A stretch of 64,000 bases of DNA. Origin: Oasisia sp. SBJ-2009 (taxonomy: Eukaryota; Annelida; Polychaeta; Sabellida; Siboglinidae). The notes under the pieces were generated by a model. That model made no database searches, had not been told where the DNA came from, and was given only the letters and a program-made list of their open reading frames with translations. The first letter of the stretch is position 1. The number at the start of each line of letters is the position of its first letter. Made by a program: the position numbers and the translations under genes. Location of the stretch: assembly GCA_964017155.1 (NCBI GenBank), contig OZ024854.1, positions 52,717,978-52,781,977 on the forward strand. Reading direction: 5' to 3'. Positions 1-10,900 of the stretch are shown here, in pieces.

Positions 1-16
1 TAACTTGGTGTTGCAG

Positions 17-851
17 GCAAAGCAGTGACCCTGGTGAAGAGGGCGGGCAGTTCCCCAACTCAGACTCACCACTGCTGGTGGAAGGTGAAAGCACGTCAGA
101 CACCCTCTACAACCCCCCTGGTGAGGTGGAACAGAACCAGCCATACCGCACCATGTATCAGTACATGAATCTATCACAAGAGGGCAGCGTCGAGCGATTC
201 ACGTTCCTGCCAAGGCAGTATCTGCTGCAGACGTCTAGTTGCGATGCATCTGACCGAGGAGGTTTGGTAACACTGACCATGGATGGGGCCGAGTCTGGGA
301 CTAGGACTGTTGGTGCCAATTACGTGTTAGCTGCACAGCCAATACTGTGTGCAGTGTCGACTGGGGAAGGCCACAACACCAGCGCATTGGCTGGCAGTAG
401 CTTTGTGCTGTCTCAACAAGCAGGGGTTGATGGGAATGTTGACAGGTCATGTGACCAGGCGGAGGCAGCTGCCTTTGGTGCAGTCATGATACAGTCTGGT
501 GTTTCAGATAAACATTTGGGTAAAGAGGAAACCGAGGAGGTTTTGGGGGAGTGCGTGGTGGACGCAGCCAGTGCCTGCGCCCTCCCATCTGCTGGCGGTA
601 CGGAGACTGGCAGCCTAGACACTCTGCCATCATCAGACAGTCTCATAGCAGATGACATGCATGCTGTGTCTAAATCAACGCTGCTTAGTGAGTCCGGGGA
701 AGACACCATGGAAAAAGGTAGCTACCCAGAGGCAGATGGGGAGGAGTCAGGGGATCTGCCCCCTCCCCACCCTCCCCTGGACTTGCCCCATCTCTCGACA
801 ACAGGACCCACCCTGTCAGTGACACCCTCACAGACACAGGACTCTCGTCAG
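17..851 (+). CDS. zinc-finger gene, exon A (low complexity, acidic)
   Basis: The acceptor is GTGTTGCAG just before base 17 and the donor is CAG|GTGGGT at 851/852. The frame is open throughout and ends in phase 0. No domain is recognised; the sequence is rich in Ser, Gly, Glu and Asp with a proline-rich end (PPPHPPLDLP). One base at the left edge completes a codon from an upstream exon that is not in the window. Confidence 0.8.
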
Positions 852-1382
852 GTGGGTCACTGCTGCTAACAACTGCCTTCCAAAGGATGTTTGATTTGAT
901 TTTTAGTACTTTAATAGTAAAAGTATAAAAATATATAATACACAGTATAATGCATTATTAGCATTTTTGAAAAACACGAGGTTGCATTTTTTCTATAAGT
1001 AAATGTAATTATATACAAATACATTTATTTCAGGTAAAAACCCATGTACACACAAATAGCCTTTAAAAGGTAAATGTGTTAAAAAAAATTGGTAGATAAA
1101 AATTAAATATGGTTATGAGTGTAAAAGATAAAATAATGAGCAATATATCTGGTTGTATAATAAATATGCAATTTATACATAAATTGATGTTATATAAACA
1201 CATTAATAAAAAAAAAACATTATGTAAGACATAAGTATATCTTACTGGTTTACAGTTTACAATGATTTGGCCCAGCTAATCCACATTGGACCATTTACTA
1301 TATAAAATTATCAATGCAATTGTACATTTAACCATAATCAAGCAATTGTACATAACCATAATCCCCCTCACTTGTGTAAATT

Positions 1383-1413
<31 letters not shown>

Positions 1414-2263
1414 CTGTGTGTGTATATATATATAAATATATATATATATATACTCCTAAAGGCAGCTTAGGTCGACCGACTATGCATATATAGGACCGGC
1501 TTATGTAGAGCGCTGTTTTGTGTAGACCAAAACGGGTCTACATAAAGATTCGACATGTTAGTTCACATCTAACACAATTGAATTGATCAGTACCATTGCT
1601 TGTGCACACAGTTCATATGACAGTGAAGTACTGTGTGTAATTAATTTTTAAATGAACAACATCTTAAGTGATTTTGAGCATGTTTTCTCCAGCGCTGTGC
1701 ATATTTTTGAGTATATATTGTGTGCCGGGTTATGTGTACCAGGTCAAAGTTCTTATAAATCTATATTTATGGTATATACCGAACAAAGGGTTGGAGTTTC
1801 GTGTTCAGTGTATGATATTCTTCATACTGATCATCAGATGCAAAAGGCTATATATTATTATGTGTAAATTAGTAAAACTTGCATTTTGTCTTTAATAAAT
1901 GTTGGTCTTTGTTGTTATCGCATCGATACATTCTGTGATCAAACATAACTTGGGCTTAGACTTAGTTTACATTTCTCAACACTGTTTTACTGTTTACTAG
2001 ATTCGGCGTCTACCCCAAAAAAGGCTAACTAAATATATGCAGCTTCCGGCGTTGCTCCGGTCTACATAAATCGGCATCTATGCATACTCGGTTTTATATA
2101 GACCAATTTTTTTTATATACGTTATTTATTGAAATATTTTGATGAACTTTCATTATGTGTTAAACATTAGTATTATAAACAATGTTCCAGTTTTACATCT
2201 CTGGAAGATGTATTAAAGATAAGCCGGTCCTCTAGGCACTGGTCGACACAAGCTGCCTTTAGG

Positions 2264-2312
<49 letters not shown>

Positions 2313-5300
2313 GGTATACATCAATAAATGAAATGTAATTGTTTTAAGATTTAATTCATACAAATTTTAACCAGAAAACAAATCTTCTTAGAGTCTTTGA
2401 ATTCAGCCAATTGGTTAAGTGGATACATGACATTATAAATATGAATACACTGTACATATATAAAAATATTGTCATAGTTGTGTATGGTGTCTGACTCAGG
2501 TGTTTTCGACTGTCCGGGCGTACCTCTCACAGTCACTGCTCGATGCCATCCCTGGAAGCAAGACTGCCTACCTGCGTAACTCCATGAGTGACTGTCAGGT
2601 GGAGCTACAGCCGTCGGCCGACACGTTTGAGCTGAGTGGAGCCCTCGTGAACGTGCTCGCGGTACACAACCGCCTCCAACACCTGCTGAGTGCGGCAGAC
2701 AGTGGGGTGATGGGGCGCAGGACGGAGGAGAAGGGTGTCCACTGCTGCCTCCTCAAGCCTCAGTACAGTCGCAGTGGACGCGAGGTCAAGTGGCGCACCA
2801 TTGACGTCTGTGACGATGACATCGCCGTCGATGACACCGACACCAGTTACGTGAGACCACGGGTGACAAGGAGGCAGACAATGCAGAGGAGACGTAAAGG
2901 CAGACACCGCCATGTGATCACTCACACAGCTCCCCCTGGTGACACCAAACAGGTTGATAGACTGACTGACAGTGATGAACACATGCCACAGCCAGCAAAG
3001 ACAGCTGGATTGGAGGAGGGCGCAGACTTGCTGGGGACATTGGCGTCTACCGGGGAGGGAGGGGAAACAGGGGCTGGGGACGAGGGTTTGGGGGAAGAAA
3101 ACTTGCCAACAGAGGAAGCAGACACCACTGAGACGCGCGAGTCACAAGGAGAGACAGGTAGGTTGTTTTGTTGTTAGACATGTAGGTTGTTTTGTTGTTA
3201 GACATGTAGGTTGTTTTGTTGTTAGACAGGTAGGTTGTTTGTTGTTGTTAGACAGGCAGGTCTGTTGATGTGTTGTTAGACAGGCAGGTCTGTTGATGTG
3301 TTGTTAGACAGGCAGGTCTGTTGATGTGTTGTTAGACAGGCAGGTCTGTTGATGTGTTGTTAGACAGGCAGGTCTGTTGATTTGTTGTTAGACAGGCAGG
3401 TCTGTTGATGTGTTGTTAGACAGGCAGGTCTGTTGATGTGTTGTTAGACAGGCAGGTCTGTTGATTTGTTGTTATACAGGCAGGTCTGTCGATTTGTTGT
3501 TAGACAGGCAGGTCTGTTGATGTGTTGTTAGACAGGCAGGTCTGTTGATGTGTTGTTAGACAGGCAGGTCTGTTGATGTGTTGTTATACAGGCAGGTATG
3601 TTGATGTGTTGTTAGACAGGCAGGTCTGTTGATTTGTTGTTAGACAGGCAGGTCTGTTGATGTGTTGTTAGACAGGCAGGTCTGTTGATGTGTTGTTAGA
3701 CAGGCAGGTCTGTTGATTTGTTGTGAGACAGGCAGGTCTGTTGATGTGTTGTTAGACTGGTATGTTTTTGTGTCTTCAGCTGCTTATCATGTCACAAATG
3801 ACGACTGAAATATATCTATAAGTAACCTGTTTAAAAAATTACAATGTTACAAAAAGATGTTCACATAGAGTCACTAATGAACACCGCAAACCTGGCAGTA
3901 TATAGAACATGATACCAAGTAACAGTTGACAGAACTCTATAATGTTGGTACATGAACACCTGTCACTACGTGACAGAACTTATGTAATGACAGAATTCCT
4001 GTGATGTCAGCATCCGACACTTGACAGAAACACTGTGACTTGAAATAATTGCTGTAATTCGTAATATTATTTTAATGTTATGTTATGATGCCAACAAAAT
4101 GACCCCCCGCCATGTGTTAACAGTTGTGCTGCTTCTGCATGTGCACTTTTAATGCAGTTATGTGAATTAAAACAAATTCACATCACTGCATTAAAAGGAA
4201 ACTCTGAAAGGCAGATTAGATTATTTGATAACTAAAACCGTGTGAAGTTATGAAATAATCCAATCTCCATATCACAGTTTCAGATGTTTGTTACAACTTA
4301 CAGTATGTGTAATAATTGGAGCAAGCAACTCTCTTCTGTACTGTGTGTCACTCTGTCAGTCTGTCATTCTGTTAGTGTGTCACTCTATCAGTCTGTCACT
4401 CTGTTAGTGTGTCACTCTGTCAGTGTGTCACTGTCAGTTTGTCACTCTGTCAGTGTGTCACTCTGTCAGTTTGTCACTCTGTCAGTTTGTCACTCTGTCA
4501 GTTTGTCACTCTGTCAGTGTGTCACTCTGTCAGTGTGTCACTCTGTCAGTGTGTCACTCTGTCAGTTTGCCACTCTGTCAGTTTGCCACTATGTCAGTGT
4601 GTCACTCTGTCAGTTTATCACTCTGTCAGTTTGTCACTCTGTCAGTTTGTCGTCAGTGTGTCACTCTGTCAGTCTGTCACTCTGTCAGTTTGTCACTCTG
4701 TCAGTGTGTCACTCTGTCACTGTCACACATCTTACAGAAGCTGAGGAGTCTGAAGCCAAGTCAGCTGAAATGAAGACTGGAACCTGTGTTCGACTCGGTC
4801 GGCCAAAACACAAGAAAAACTACGATGAACTGAACCCATTCAAGTTTTTCTGCGACCAGTGCTCATTCAAGTCGAAGCGTCGCAACCACCTGGAGAAGCA
4901 CAAGAAGATGCACGAGCGCAACCTGCCCCTGCACAAGTGTTCCCGCTGCTCCTTCACCAGTGTGCGCAAGGGGCAGGTGCAACGTCACCAACTGAGTCAC
5001 ACGTCACAAGTGTACAACTGTCCCAAGTGTAAGTACCAGACCAGCAGCCCTCACTACCTGTACAAACACTACCACCTGAAGCACATTGCGACGACAAAGA
5101 AAGACTCATCGACACGGTCGGTGTTGAGCTGCATGTACTGTGACTATAAGACTGACAGACCTCTCTATTACGAACGCCACATGAAGTGTCACATACAGAA
5201 GGACCCTGAGAAGGGGGAAAGTCTCGTCCCCGACTACAACTGCACAATGTGCTCCTACCGGACGCAGCGCAAGGAACACTTTATGCGACACATGAATAAT

Positions 5301-6529
5301 GTGCACATGGACCGCCGGCCGTACCTGTGTGACCATTGCGGCAAGGCCTTCAAGCGCCGCGACGCTCTCAAACAGCACCACCTGGTGCACGAAGACGTCA
5401 ACACCCGCATCTATCCCTTCAGGTGCAACGTCTGCATGAAGGGCTTCCGCTCACAGGCAAGTGGTTCTTGCTTGGTTGCACATGTCAGTCAGGTTGTTTA
5501 AATCTAACTGCCTGCTACTTGCATACATATGTATGGGGTATGGCGTTTTCTTCCTAGAAAGTTTGCACCTTGACCAGCATATGTCCAGGGATTAATCTAT
5601 GCAAGTCAGAAGTAAAATAACATCTTTATGTTTTCAAAATTCCCTGCTGTGTTATGTTGTTATTTACCAGATTAAGGGTATCTAGTTCCTACTAGATGGT
5701 AGGTGAACGTCGTGAACTGGTTCAGATTACCCTTTCTCTGTGACTGATCCAAACACTCTTGGTCAGTTCAGGATGGTTTTTATAACTCGCATGAATGCAA
5801 AATATTTTCATATTTATTTATAACAAATCTCATTTGCTAATACTGCGGGAAACTTGCATCTGTGAATATGTACCATCTTGCACAGCTGGAATTTTTTTGC
5901 TAATTTACATAAATCGACTGTACGTGGATATTTATCATATTAAAATGTAAGTCCTATTTCACAAAGACATACAAATTGCACATCTCTAACATGTCACGTG
6001 ACTGGTTTAGGCACACCTGACGGAGCACCAGACGCGTCACTCGACCGTGCGATCGTATCTGTGCGAGATCTGTGGCGCGTCATTCAAGACGAAGTCAGTA
6101 CAGCGCCACCATGTGCAGACCATCCACAACAACCCGCGCTCGTTTCACTGTGACCAGTGCGAGAAACGCTTCAACACGCGCTACGCCCTGCGCCGCCACC
6201 AACACATCCACAACAACGCCACGGTGCGACTGCTGGAGCAGATGGCAGTGCAGCAGCAGCAGCAGAATGTAGAGATCGTCATGGAACAGCAGGTGATAGC
6301 ACAGCTGCAGCCCGCCGCTGCCACTGAACTCATGCCAGGCAGCGACCACCAGGTGGCGCCAGATGACAAGATAGTGCAGACGATCTCGATGCCAGTGACA
6401 ATTGTGTCACCAGGGGAGGGCGCTGTGACGTATGAACAGGAGGCGGTGACTGACATACAGACGGCCTACACACAGACCAGTGAGGCTACCACAGCCCTCT
6501 TGTACCTCACCAACTACCAGACCTACTGA
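17..6529 (+). CDS. C2H2 zinc-finger protein gene, 3' part (four coding exons)
   Basis: Probable nuclear DNA-binding protein; the 5' exons lie outside the window. Coding exons are 17-851, 2500-3157, 4738-5456 and 6011-6529, with phases 0, 1 and 0 at the three introns, all consistent. The first two exons encode low-complexity, acidic, Ser/Thr-rich sequence. The third carries six complete C2H2 fingers and the start of a seventh, split by the last intron; the fourth completes it and adds two more (nine visible). A Gln-rich tail follows and the protein ends in NYQTY. Finger 1 begins FFCDQCSFKSKRR. The mixed-spacing fingers and acidic N-terminal part recall the ZNF335/NIF-1 type, but I cannot prove that assignment. 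The gene converges on PAN2. Minisatellites adjoin three of its exon ends. Confidence 0.85.
852..1454. other. intron, AT-rich, with short microsatellites
   Basis: No coding signal. The stretch is AT-rich with a (CA)n/(TA)n run at about 1383-1450 that abuts the inverted-repeat element starting at 1455. Confidence 0.6.
1455..2263. mobile_element. MITE-like element with about 50-bp terminal inverted repeats
   Basis: The left end CCTAAAGGCAGCTTAGGTCG is repeated inverted at the right end as CCTAAAGGCAGCTTGTGTCG, and homology continues inward to the shared segment AGGACCGGCTTAT. The element is about 0.8 kb, lacks a transposase frame and sits between (TA)n runs, so the target duplication cannot be read. 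The interior contains repeated motifs related to GTCTACATAAA. It lies in an intron of the zinc-finger gene. The superfamily is unknown. Confidence 0.6.
2265..2306. repeat. (TA)n microsatellite
   Basis: About 20 uninterrupted TA units immediately right of the inverted-repeat element. Confidence 0.9.
2500..3157 (+). CDS. zinc-finger gene, exon B (linker, basic and acidic tracts)
   Basis: The acceptor is CTGACTCAG before 2500; the donor is GACAG|GTAGG at 3157/3158, phase 1. It encodes a segment with conserved-looking hydrophobic patches (TFELSGALVNVLAVHN) followed by a basic stretch (RRQTMQRRRKGRHRH) that could be a nuclear localisation signal, then an acidic Gly/Glu tail. The donor is immediately followed by a tandem array that repeats it. 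Confidence 0.8.
3150..3760. repeat. minisatellite, 24-28 bp units, starting on the exon B donor
   Basis: A few 24-25 bp units (TAGACATGTAGGTTGTTTTG type) grade into about 18 units of 28 bp (TAGACAGGCAGGTCTGTTGA type). The first units repeat the exon end plus donor: exon GAGACAG|GTAGGTTG against array TTAGACAGGTAGGTTG. Later units change GT to GC at the donor position. Confidence 0.9.
3761..4325. other. intron, nothing recognised
   Basis: AT-rich intron sequence between two minisatellites; no open frame of note and no motif that I can name. Confidence 0.5.
4328..4728. repeat. minisatellite, 16-bp unit, before the finger exon
   Basis: About 25 copies of TCACTCTGTCAGTGTG with T/G variants. It is pyrimidine-rich and ends about 10 nt before the acceptor TCTTACAG of the next exon. 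Open frames through it (SVCHSVSLSLCQ) are periodicity artefacts. Confidence 0.9.
4738..5456 (+). CDS. zinc-finger gene, exon C (fingers 1 to 7a)
   Basis: The acceptor is CATCTTACAG before 4738, and its first two bases complete a Glu codon from exon B. Fingers start at CDQC, CSRC, CPKC, CMYC, CTMC, CDHC and CNVC, each but the last with its two His ligands in the exon. The seventh finger continues in exon D. The coding frame ends CGC TCA CAG and is followed by GCAAGT, a GC-type donor. Confidence 0.9.
5457..6010. other. GC-AG intron of the zinc-finger gene
   Basis: The intron starts CAG|GCAAGT and ends GGTTTAG|GCACAC. It joins in phase 0 and restores an uninterrupted C2H2 finger. No GT donor near this position gives the correct frame. 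Confidence 0.75.
6011..6529 (+). CDS. zinc-finger gene, exon D (fingers 7b to 9 and C-terminus)
   Basis: It completes finger 7 (HLTEHQTRH), then encodes two fingers (YLCEICGASF and FHCDQCEKRF), a Gln-rich stretch (QMAVQQQQQNVEIVMEQQ) and a C-terminal region ending TNYQTY and TGA at 6527-6529. Confidence 0.9.
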   Translation, partial: AHLTEHQTRHSTVRSYLCEICGASFKTKSVQRHHVQTIHNNPRSFHCDQCEKRFNTRYALRRHQHIHNNATVRLLEQMAVQQQQQNVEIVMEQQVIAQLQPAAATELMPGSDHQVAPDDKIVQTISMPVTIVSPGEGAVTYEQEAVTDIQTAYTQTSEATTALLYLTNYQTY

Positions 6530-6840
6530 CCATGTCTACTGACCAGGCCTACTGACCTCACCTATTGACCAGACCTACTGACCTCACTTACTGACCAGAC
6601 CTACTGACCAGGCCTACTGACCTCACCTATTGACCAGACCTACTGACCTCACTTACTGACCAGGCCTACTGACCATGTCTACTGACCAGGCCTACTGACC
6701 TCACCTATTGACCAGACCTACTGACCTCACTTACTGACCAGACCTACTGACCAGGCCTACTGACCTCACCTATTGACCAGACCTACTGACCTCACTTACT
6801 GACCAGGCCTACTGACCTCACCTATTGACCAGGCCTACTG
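6512..6840. repeat. minisatellite derived from the stop-codon region
   Basis: The last codons CCAGACCTACTGACC are repeated many times downstream with variants (CCAGGCCTACTGACC, CTCACCTATTGACC), arranged in a higher-order unit of about 130 bp. The array forms the first part of the 3' UTR and repeats the termination codon itself. Confidence 0.85.
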
Positions 6841-7499
6841 ATTAGTGAAGCTAATCTTGTGCTTAGAAAATAGTTGCATAGACATCAATATCACAGTGTG
6901 TTTAGCTCAGGTGCCTGTGGGACAGTACTAATGGTGACAAGAATCCACCGTTGACAGTAAGTGTCGTGCTTCATTGAGCATGAACACCACTAGTTAGTGC
7001 ACAACACAACACCAACGTATCACAGACTGAGAACATTATTCTAGATCATAGCAAACATAGAATCTTTGAGAATTAGCAAATGTAACAGATAATTTACAGG
7101 TCATCTTCTAAGTTGCTGATGTCTATTGACCCTTTCTCCATTAGTGCGAAGGCCACCAGTTGTTGATCTCAATAGTACTTGCCACTTGTGCTCCATTTCA
7201 TGCTTGTATCAACATAATTTAATTTAATACTGTTGTAAATGTGAGTGAAAATGTTTGGTAACAATTATTTTATTATATAAAATTAATTATGTCATAAATA
7301 TTTGGGTGTTGGTCCTTCTTTCGTCTAGTTCAAGAATACAGCCAGATCTAACTTGTTTCGTTCTCTACACACTGTGGACCTGCATGGCTGCATCAATCCA
7401 CACAACTGCTACGTCTGATTGTGGTCATATTTTTCTCCAAATCTGAAGAAATCTCTAAGTTGTCACAACAAGTAAGATACAACAATGGTGGACACAATC
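6841..7499. other. intergenic / 3' UTR region between convergent genes
   Basis: No coding signal. AT-rich sequence that probably holds the 3' end of the zinc-finger transcript; several AATAAA-poor, AT-rich stretches near 7260 make the exact site unclear. Confidence 0.5.
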
Positions 7500-7505
7500 T
7501 TTATT
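7500..7505 (-). terminator. PAN2: PAN2 polyadenylation signal candidate (AATAAA)
   Basis: TTTATT on the plus strand reads AATAAA on the minus strand, about 200 nt downstream of the PAN2 stop codon. Confidence 0.55.
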
Positions 7506-7701
7506 TTGATTCCGTTTATATCTACCATAAAACTTAGCTGCACAATTGTGTAAATGTTGCCTGGTGTGAACAAGGAAGTAGTGAACATGTCATACTTCCA
7601 CAGGCAGTCCAGGCAGATGACCCATGAGGCCATGACGATGTAGCTCATTCCTAACCACTCAGCTAAGTGTCTAACAAACAATCCCATCTCATCCTGGGTT
7701 C

Positions 7702-7916
7702 TCATATAATGTCCTTCTTTGCAACTGACCCCTGGGCCTGGTCAGTGTCCTCCTCAGGAATCTTCCACTGGAGGGCACGACCTTTCTCGTACATCTCCTT
7801 GATGGCGGCCTGCACGTCCTTGCCCTCGGCAATCAGCTCCTTGTACTTGTGGTAGAGCTTCAAGGCAGTGCGAGCGTCTTCAATCGAGTCATGACTAGTG
7901 GACTGTATGTTGATAC
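7702..7916 (-). CDS. PAN2: PAN2 coding exon 27 (exonuclease motif III and C-terminus)
   Basis: Acceptor CTGTCACAG|GTATCA, 215 nt including the stop. Encodes [17 protein letters not shown] with H1177 and D1182, then [15 protein letters not shown] and the C-terminal KKDII. Confidence 0.96.
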
Positions 7917-10900
7917 CTGTGACAGACGGCCAGAACATGACGGGTACAGGAGGGTGGGTGTAGATAGAGGAGGAGGGTGGTTGTAGATAGAGGAGGAGGG
8001 TGGTTGTAGGTAGAGGAGGAGGGTGGTTGTAGGTACAGGAGGAGGGTGGTTGTAGGTACAGGAGGAGGGTGGTTGTAGGTACAGGAGGAGGGTGGGTGTA
8101 GGTACAGGAGGAGGGTGGGTGTAGGTACAGGAGGAGGGTGGTTGTAGGTACAGGAGGAGGGTGGTTGTAGGTAGAGGAGGAGGGAGGTTGTAGGTACAGG
8201 AGGAGGGTGGTTGTAGGTAGAGGAGGAGGGAGGTTGTAGGTACAGGAGGAGGGTGGTTGTAGGTACAGGAGGAGGGTGGTTGTAGGTACAGGAGGAGGGT
8301 GGTTGTAGGTACAGGAGGAGGGTGGGTGTAGGTAGAGGAGGAGGGAGGTTGTAGGTACAGGAGGAGGGTGGTTGTAGGTAGAGGAGGAGGGTGGTTGTAG
8401 GTAGAGGAGGAGGGAGGTTGTAGGTACAGGAGGAGGGTGGTTGTAGGTAGAGGAGGAGGGTGGTTGTAGGTACAGGAGGAGGGTGGGTGTAGGTACAGGA
8501 GGAGGGTGGTTGTAGGTACAGGAGGAGGGTGGGTGTAGGTACAGGAGGAGGGTGGGTGTAGGTACAGGAGGAGGGTGGGTGTAGGTACAGGAGGAGGGTG
8601 GTTGTAGGTACAGGAGGAGGGTGGTTGTAGATAGAGGAGGAGGGTGGTTGTAGGTACAGGAGGAGGGTGGTTGTAGGTACAGGAGGAGGGTGGTTGTAGG
8701 TACAGGAGGAGGGTGGGTGTAGGTACAGGAGGAGGGTGGTTGTAGGTACAGGAGGAGGGAGGTTGTAGGTACAGGAGGAGGGTGGTTGTAGGTACAGGAG
8801 GAGGGTGGGTGTAGGTACAGGAGGAGGGTGGTTGTAGGTAGAGGAGGAGGGTGGGTGTAGGTACAGGAGGAGGGTGGTTGTAGGTATAGGAGGAGGGTGG
8901 TTGTAGGTAGAGGAGGAGGGTGGTTGTAGGTAGAGGAGGAGGGTGGTTGTAGGTACAGGAGGAGGGAGGTTGTAGGTACAGGAGGAGGGTGGTTGTAGGT
9001 AGAGGAGGAGGGTGGTTGTAGGTACAGGAGGAGGGTGGTTGTAGGTATAGGAGGAGGGTGGTTGTAGGTACAGGAGGAGGGTGGTTGTAGGTAGAGGAGG
9101 AGGGTGGTTGTAGGTACAGGAGTAGGGAGGTTGTAGGTACAGGAGGAGGGTGGTTGTAGGTAGAGGAGGAGGGTGGGTGTAGGTACAGGAGGAGGGAGGT
9201 TGTAGGTACAGGAGGAGGGAGGTTGTAGGTACAGGAGGAGGGTGGGTGTAGGTACAGGAGGAGGGAGGTTGTAGGTACAGGAGGAGGGTGGTTGTAGGTA
9301 GAGGAGGAGGGTGGGTGTAGGTACAGGAGGAGGGTGGTTGTAGGTATAGGAGGAGGGTGGTTGTAGGTACAGGAGGAGGGTGGGTGTAGGTACAGGAGGA
9401 GGGTGGGTGTAGGTACAGGAGGAGGGTGGTTGTAGGTACAGGAGGAGGGTGGTTGTAGGTACAGGAGGAGGGTGGGTGTAGGTACAGGAGGAGGGTGGTT
9501 GTAGGTACAGGAGGAGGGTGGTTGTAGGTACAGGAGGAGGGAGGTTGTAGGTTCAGGAGGAGGGAGGTTGTAGGTATAGGTGGGAGGTTGTAGGTACAGG
9601 AGGTGGGAGGTTGTAGGTACAGGAGGAGGGTGGTTGTAGGTACAGGAGGAGGGTGGTTGTAGGTACAGGAGGAGGGTGGTTGTAGGTACAGGAGGAGGGT
9701 GGGTGTAGGTACAGGAGGAGGGTGGGTGTAGGTACAGGAGGAGGGAGGTTGTAGGTATAGGAGGAGGGTGGTTGTAGGTATAGGAGGAGGGTGGTTGTAG
9801 GTACAGGAGGAGGGTGGTTGTAGGTACAGGAGGAGGGTGGTTGTAGGTACAGGAGGAGGGTGGGTGTAGGTACAGGAGGAGGGTGGGTGTAGGTACAGGA
9901 GGAGGGTGGGTGTAGGTACAGGAGGAGAGTGGTTGTAGGTAGAGGAGGAGGGTGGGTGTAGGTACAGGAGGAGGGTGGTTGTAGGTAGAGGAGGAGGGTG
10001 GTTGTAGGTACAGGAGGAGGGAGGTTGTAGGTACAGGAGGAGGGAGGTTGTAGGTACAGGAGGAGGGTGGTTGTAGGTACAGGAGGAGGGAGGTTGTAGG
10101 TACAGGAGGAGGGTGGTTGTAGGTACAGGAGGAGAGTGGTTGTAGGTACAGGAGGAGGGTGGTTGTAGGTACAGGAGGAGGGAGGTTGTAGGTACAGGAG
10201 GAGGGAGGTTGTAGGTACAGGAGGAGGGTGGTTGTAGGTACAGGAGGAGGGTGGTTGTAGGTACAGGAGGAGGGTGGTTGTAGGTACAGGAGGAGGGAGG
10301 TTGTAGGTACAGGAGGAGGGAGGTTGTAGGTACAGGAGGAGGGTGGTTGTAGGTACAGGAGGAGGGAGGTTGTAGGTACAGGAGGAGGGTGGTTGTAGGT
10401 ACAGGAGGAGAGTGGTTGTAGGTACAGGAGGAGGGTGGGTGTAGGTACAGGAGGAGGGTGGTTGTAGGTAGAGGAGGAGGGTGGTTGTAGGTACAGGAGG
10501 AGGGAGGTTGTAGGTACAGGAGGAGGGAGGTTGTAGGTACAGGAGGAGGGAGGTTGTAGGTACAGGAGGAGGGAGGTTGTAGGTACAGGAGGAGGGTGGT
10601 TGTAGGTACAGGAGGAGGGTGGGTGTAGGTACAGGAGGAGGGTGGTTGACGGTACAGGAGGAGGGTGGTTGTAGGTATAGGAGGAGGGTGGTTGTAGGTA
10701 TAGGAGGAGGGTGGTTGTAGGTATAGGAGGAGGGTGGGTGTAGGTATAGGAGGAGGGTGGGTGTAGGTACAGGAGGAGGGTGGGTGTAGGAGGAGGGTGG
10801 GTGTAGGTATAGGAGGAGGGTGGTTGTAGGTATAGGAGGAGGGTGGTTGTAGGTATAGGAGGAGGGTGGGTGTAGGTACAGGAGGAGGGTGGGTGTAGGT

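Noticed and set aside
4284..4737. N-terminal 150 codons of the zinc-finger frame (SVCHSVSVSLSV repeats)
   Set aside because: This is intron: the 16-bp array upstream of the acceptor at 4738; the phase from exon B requires entry at 4738.
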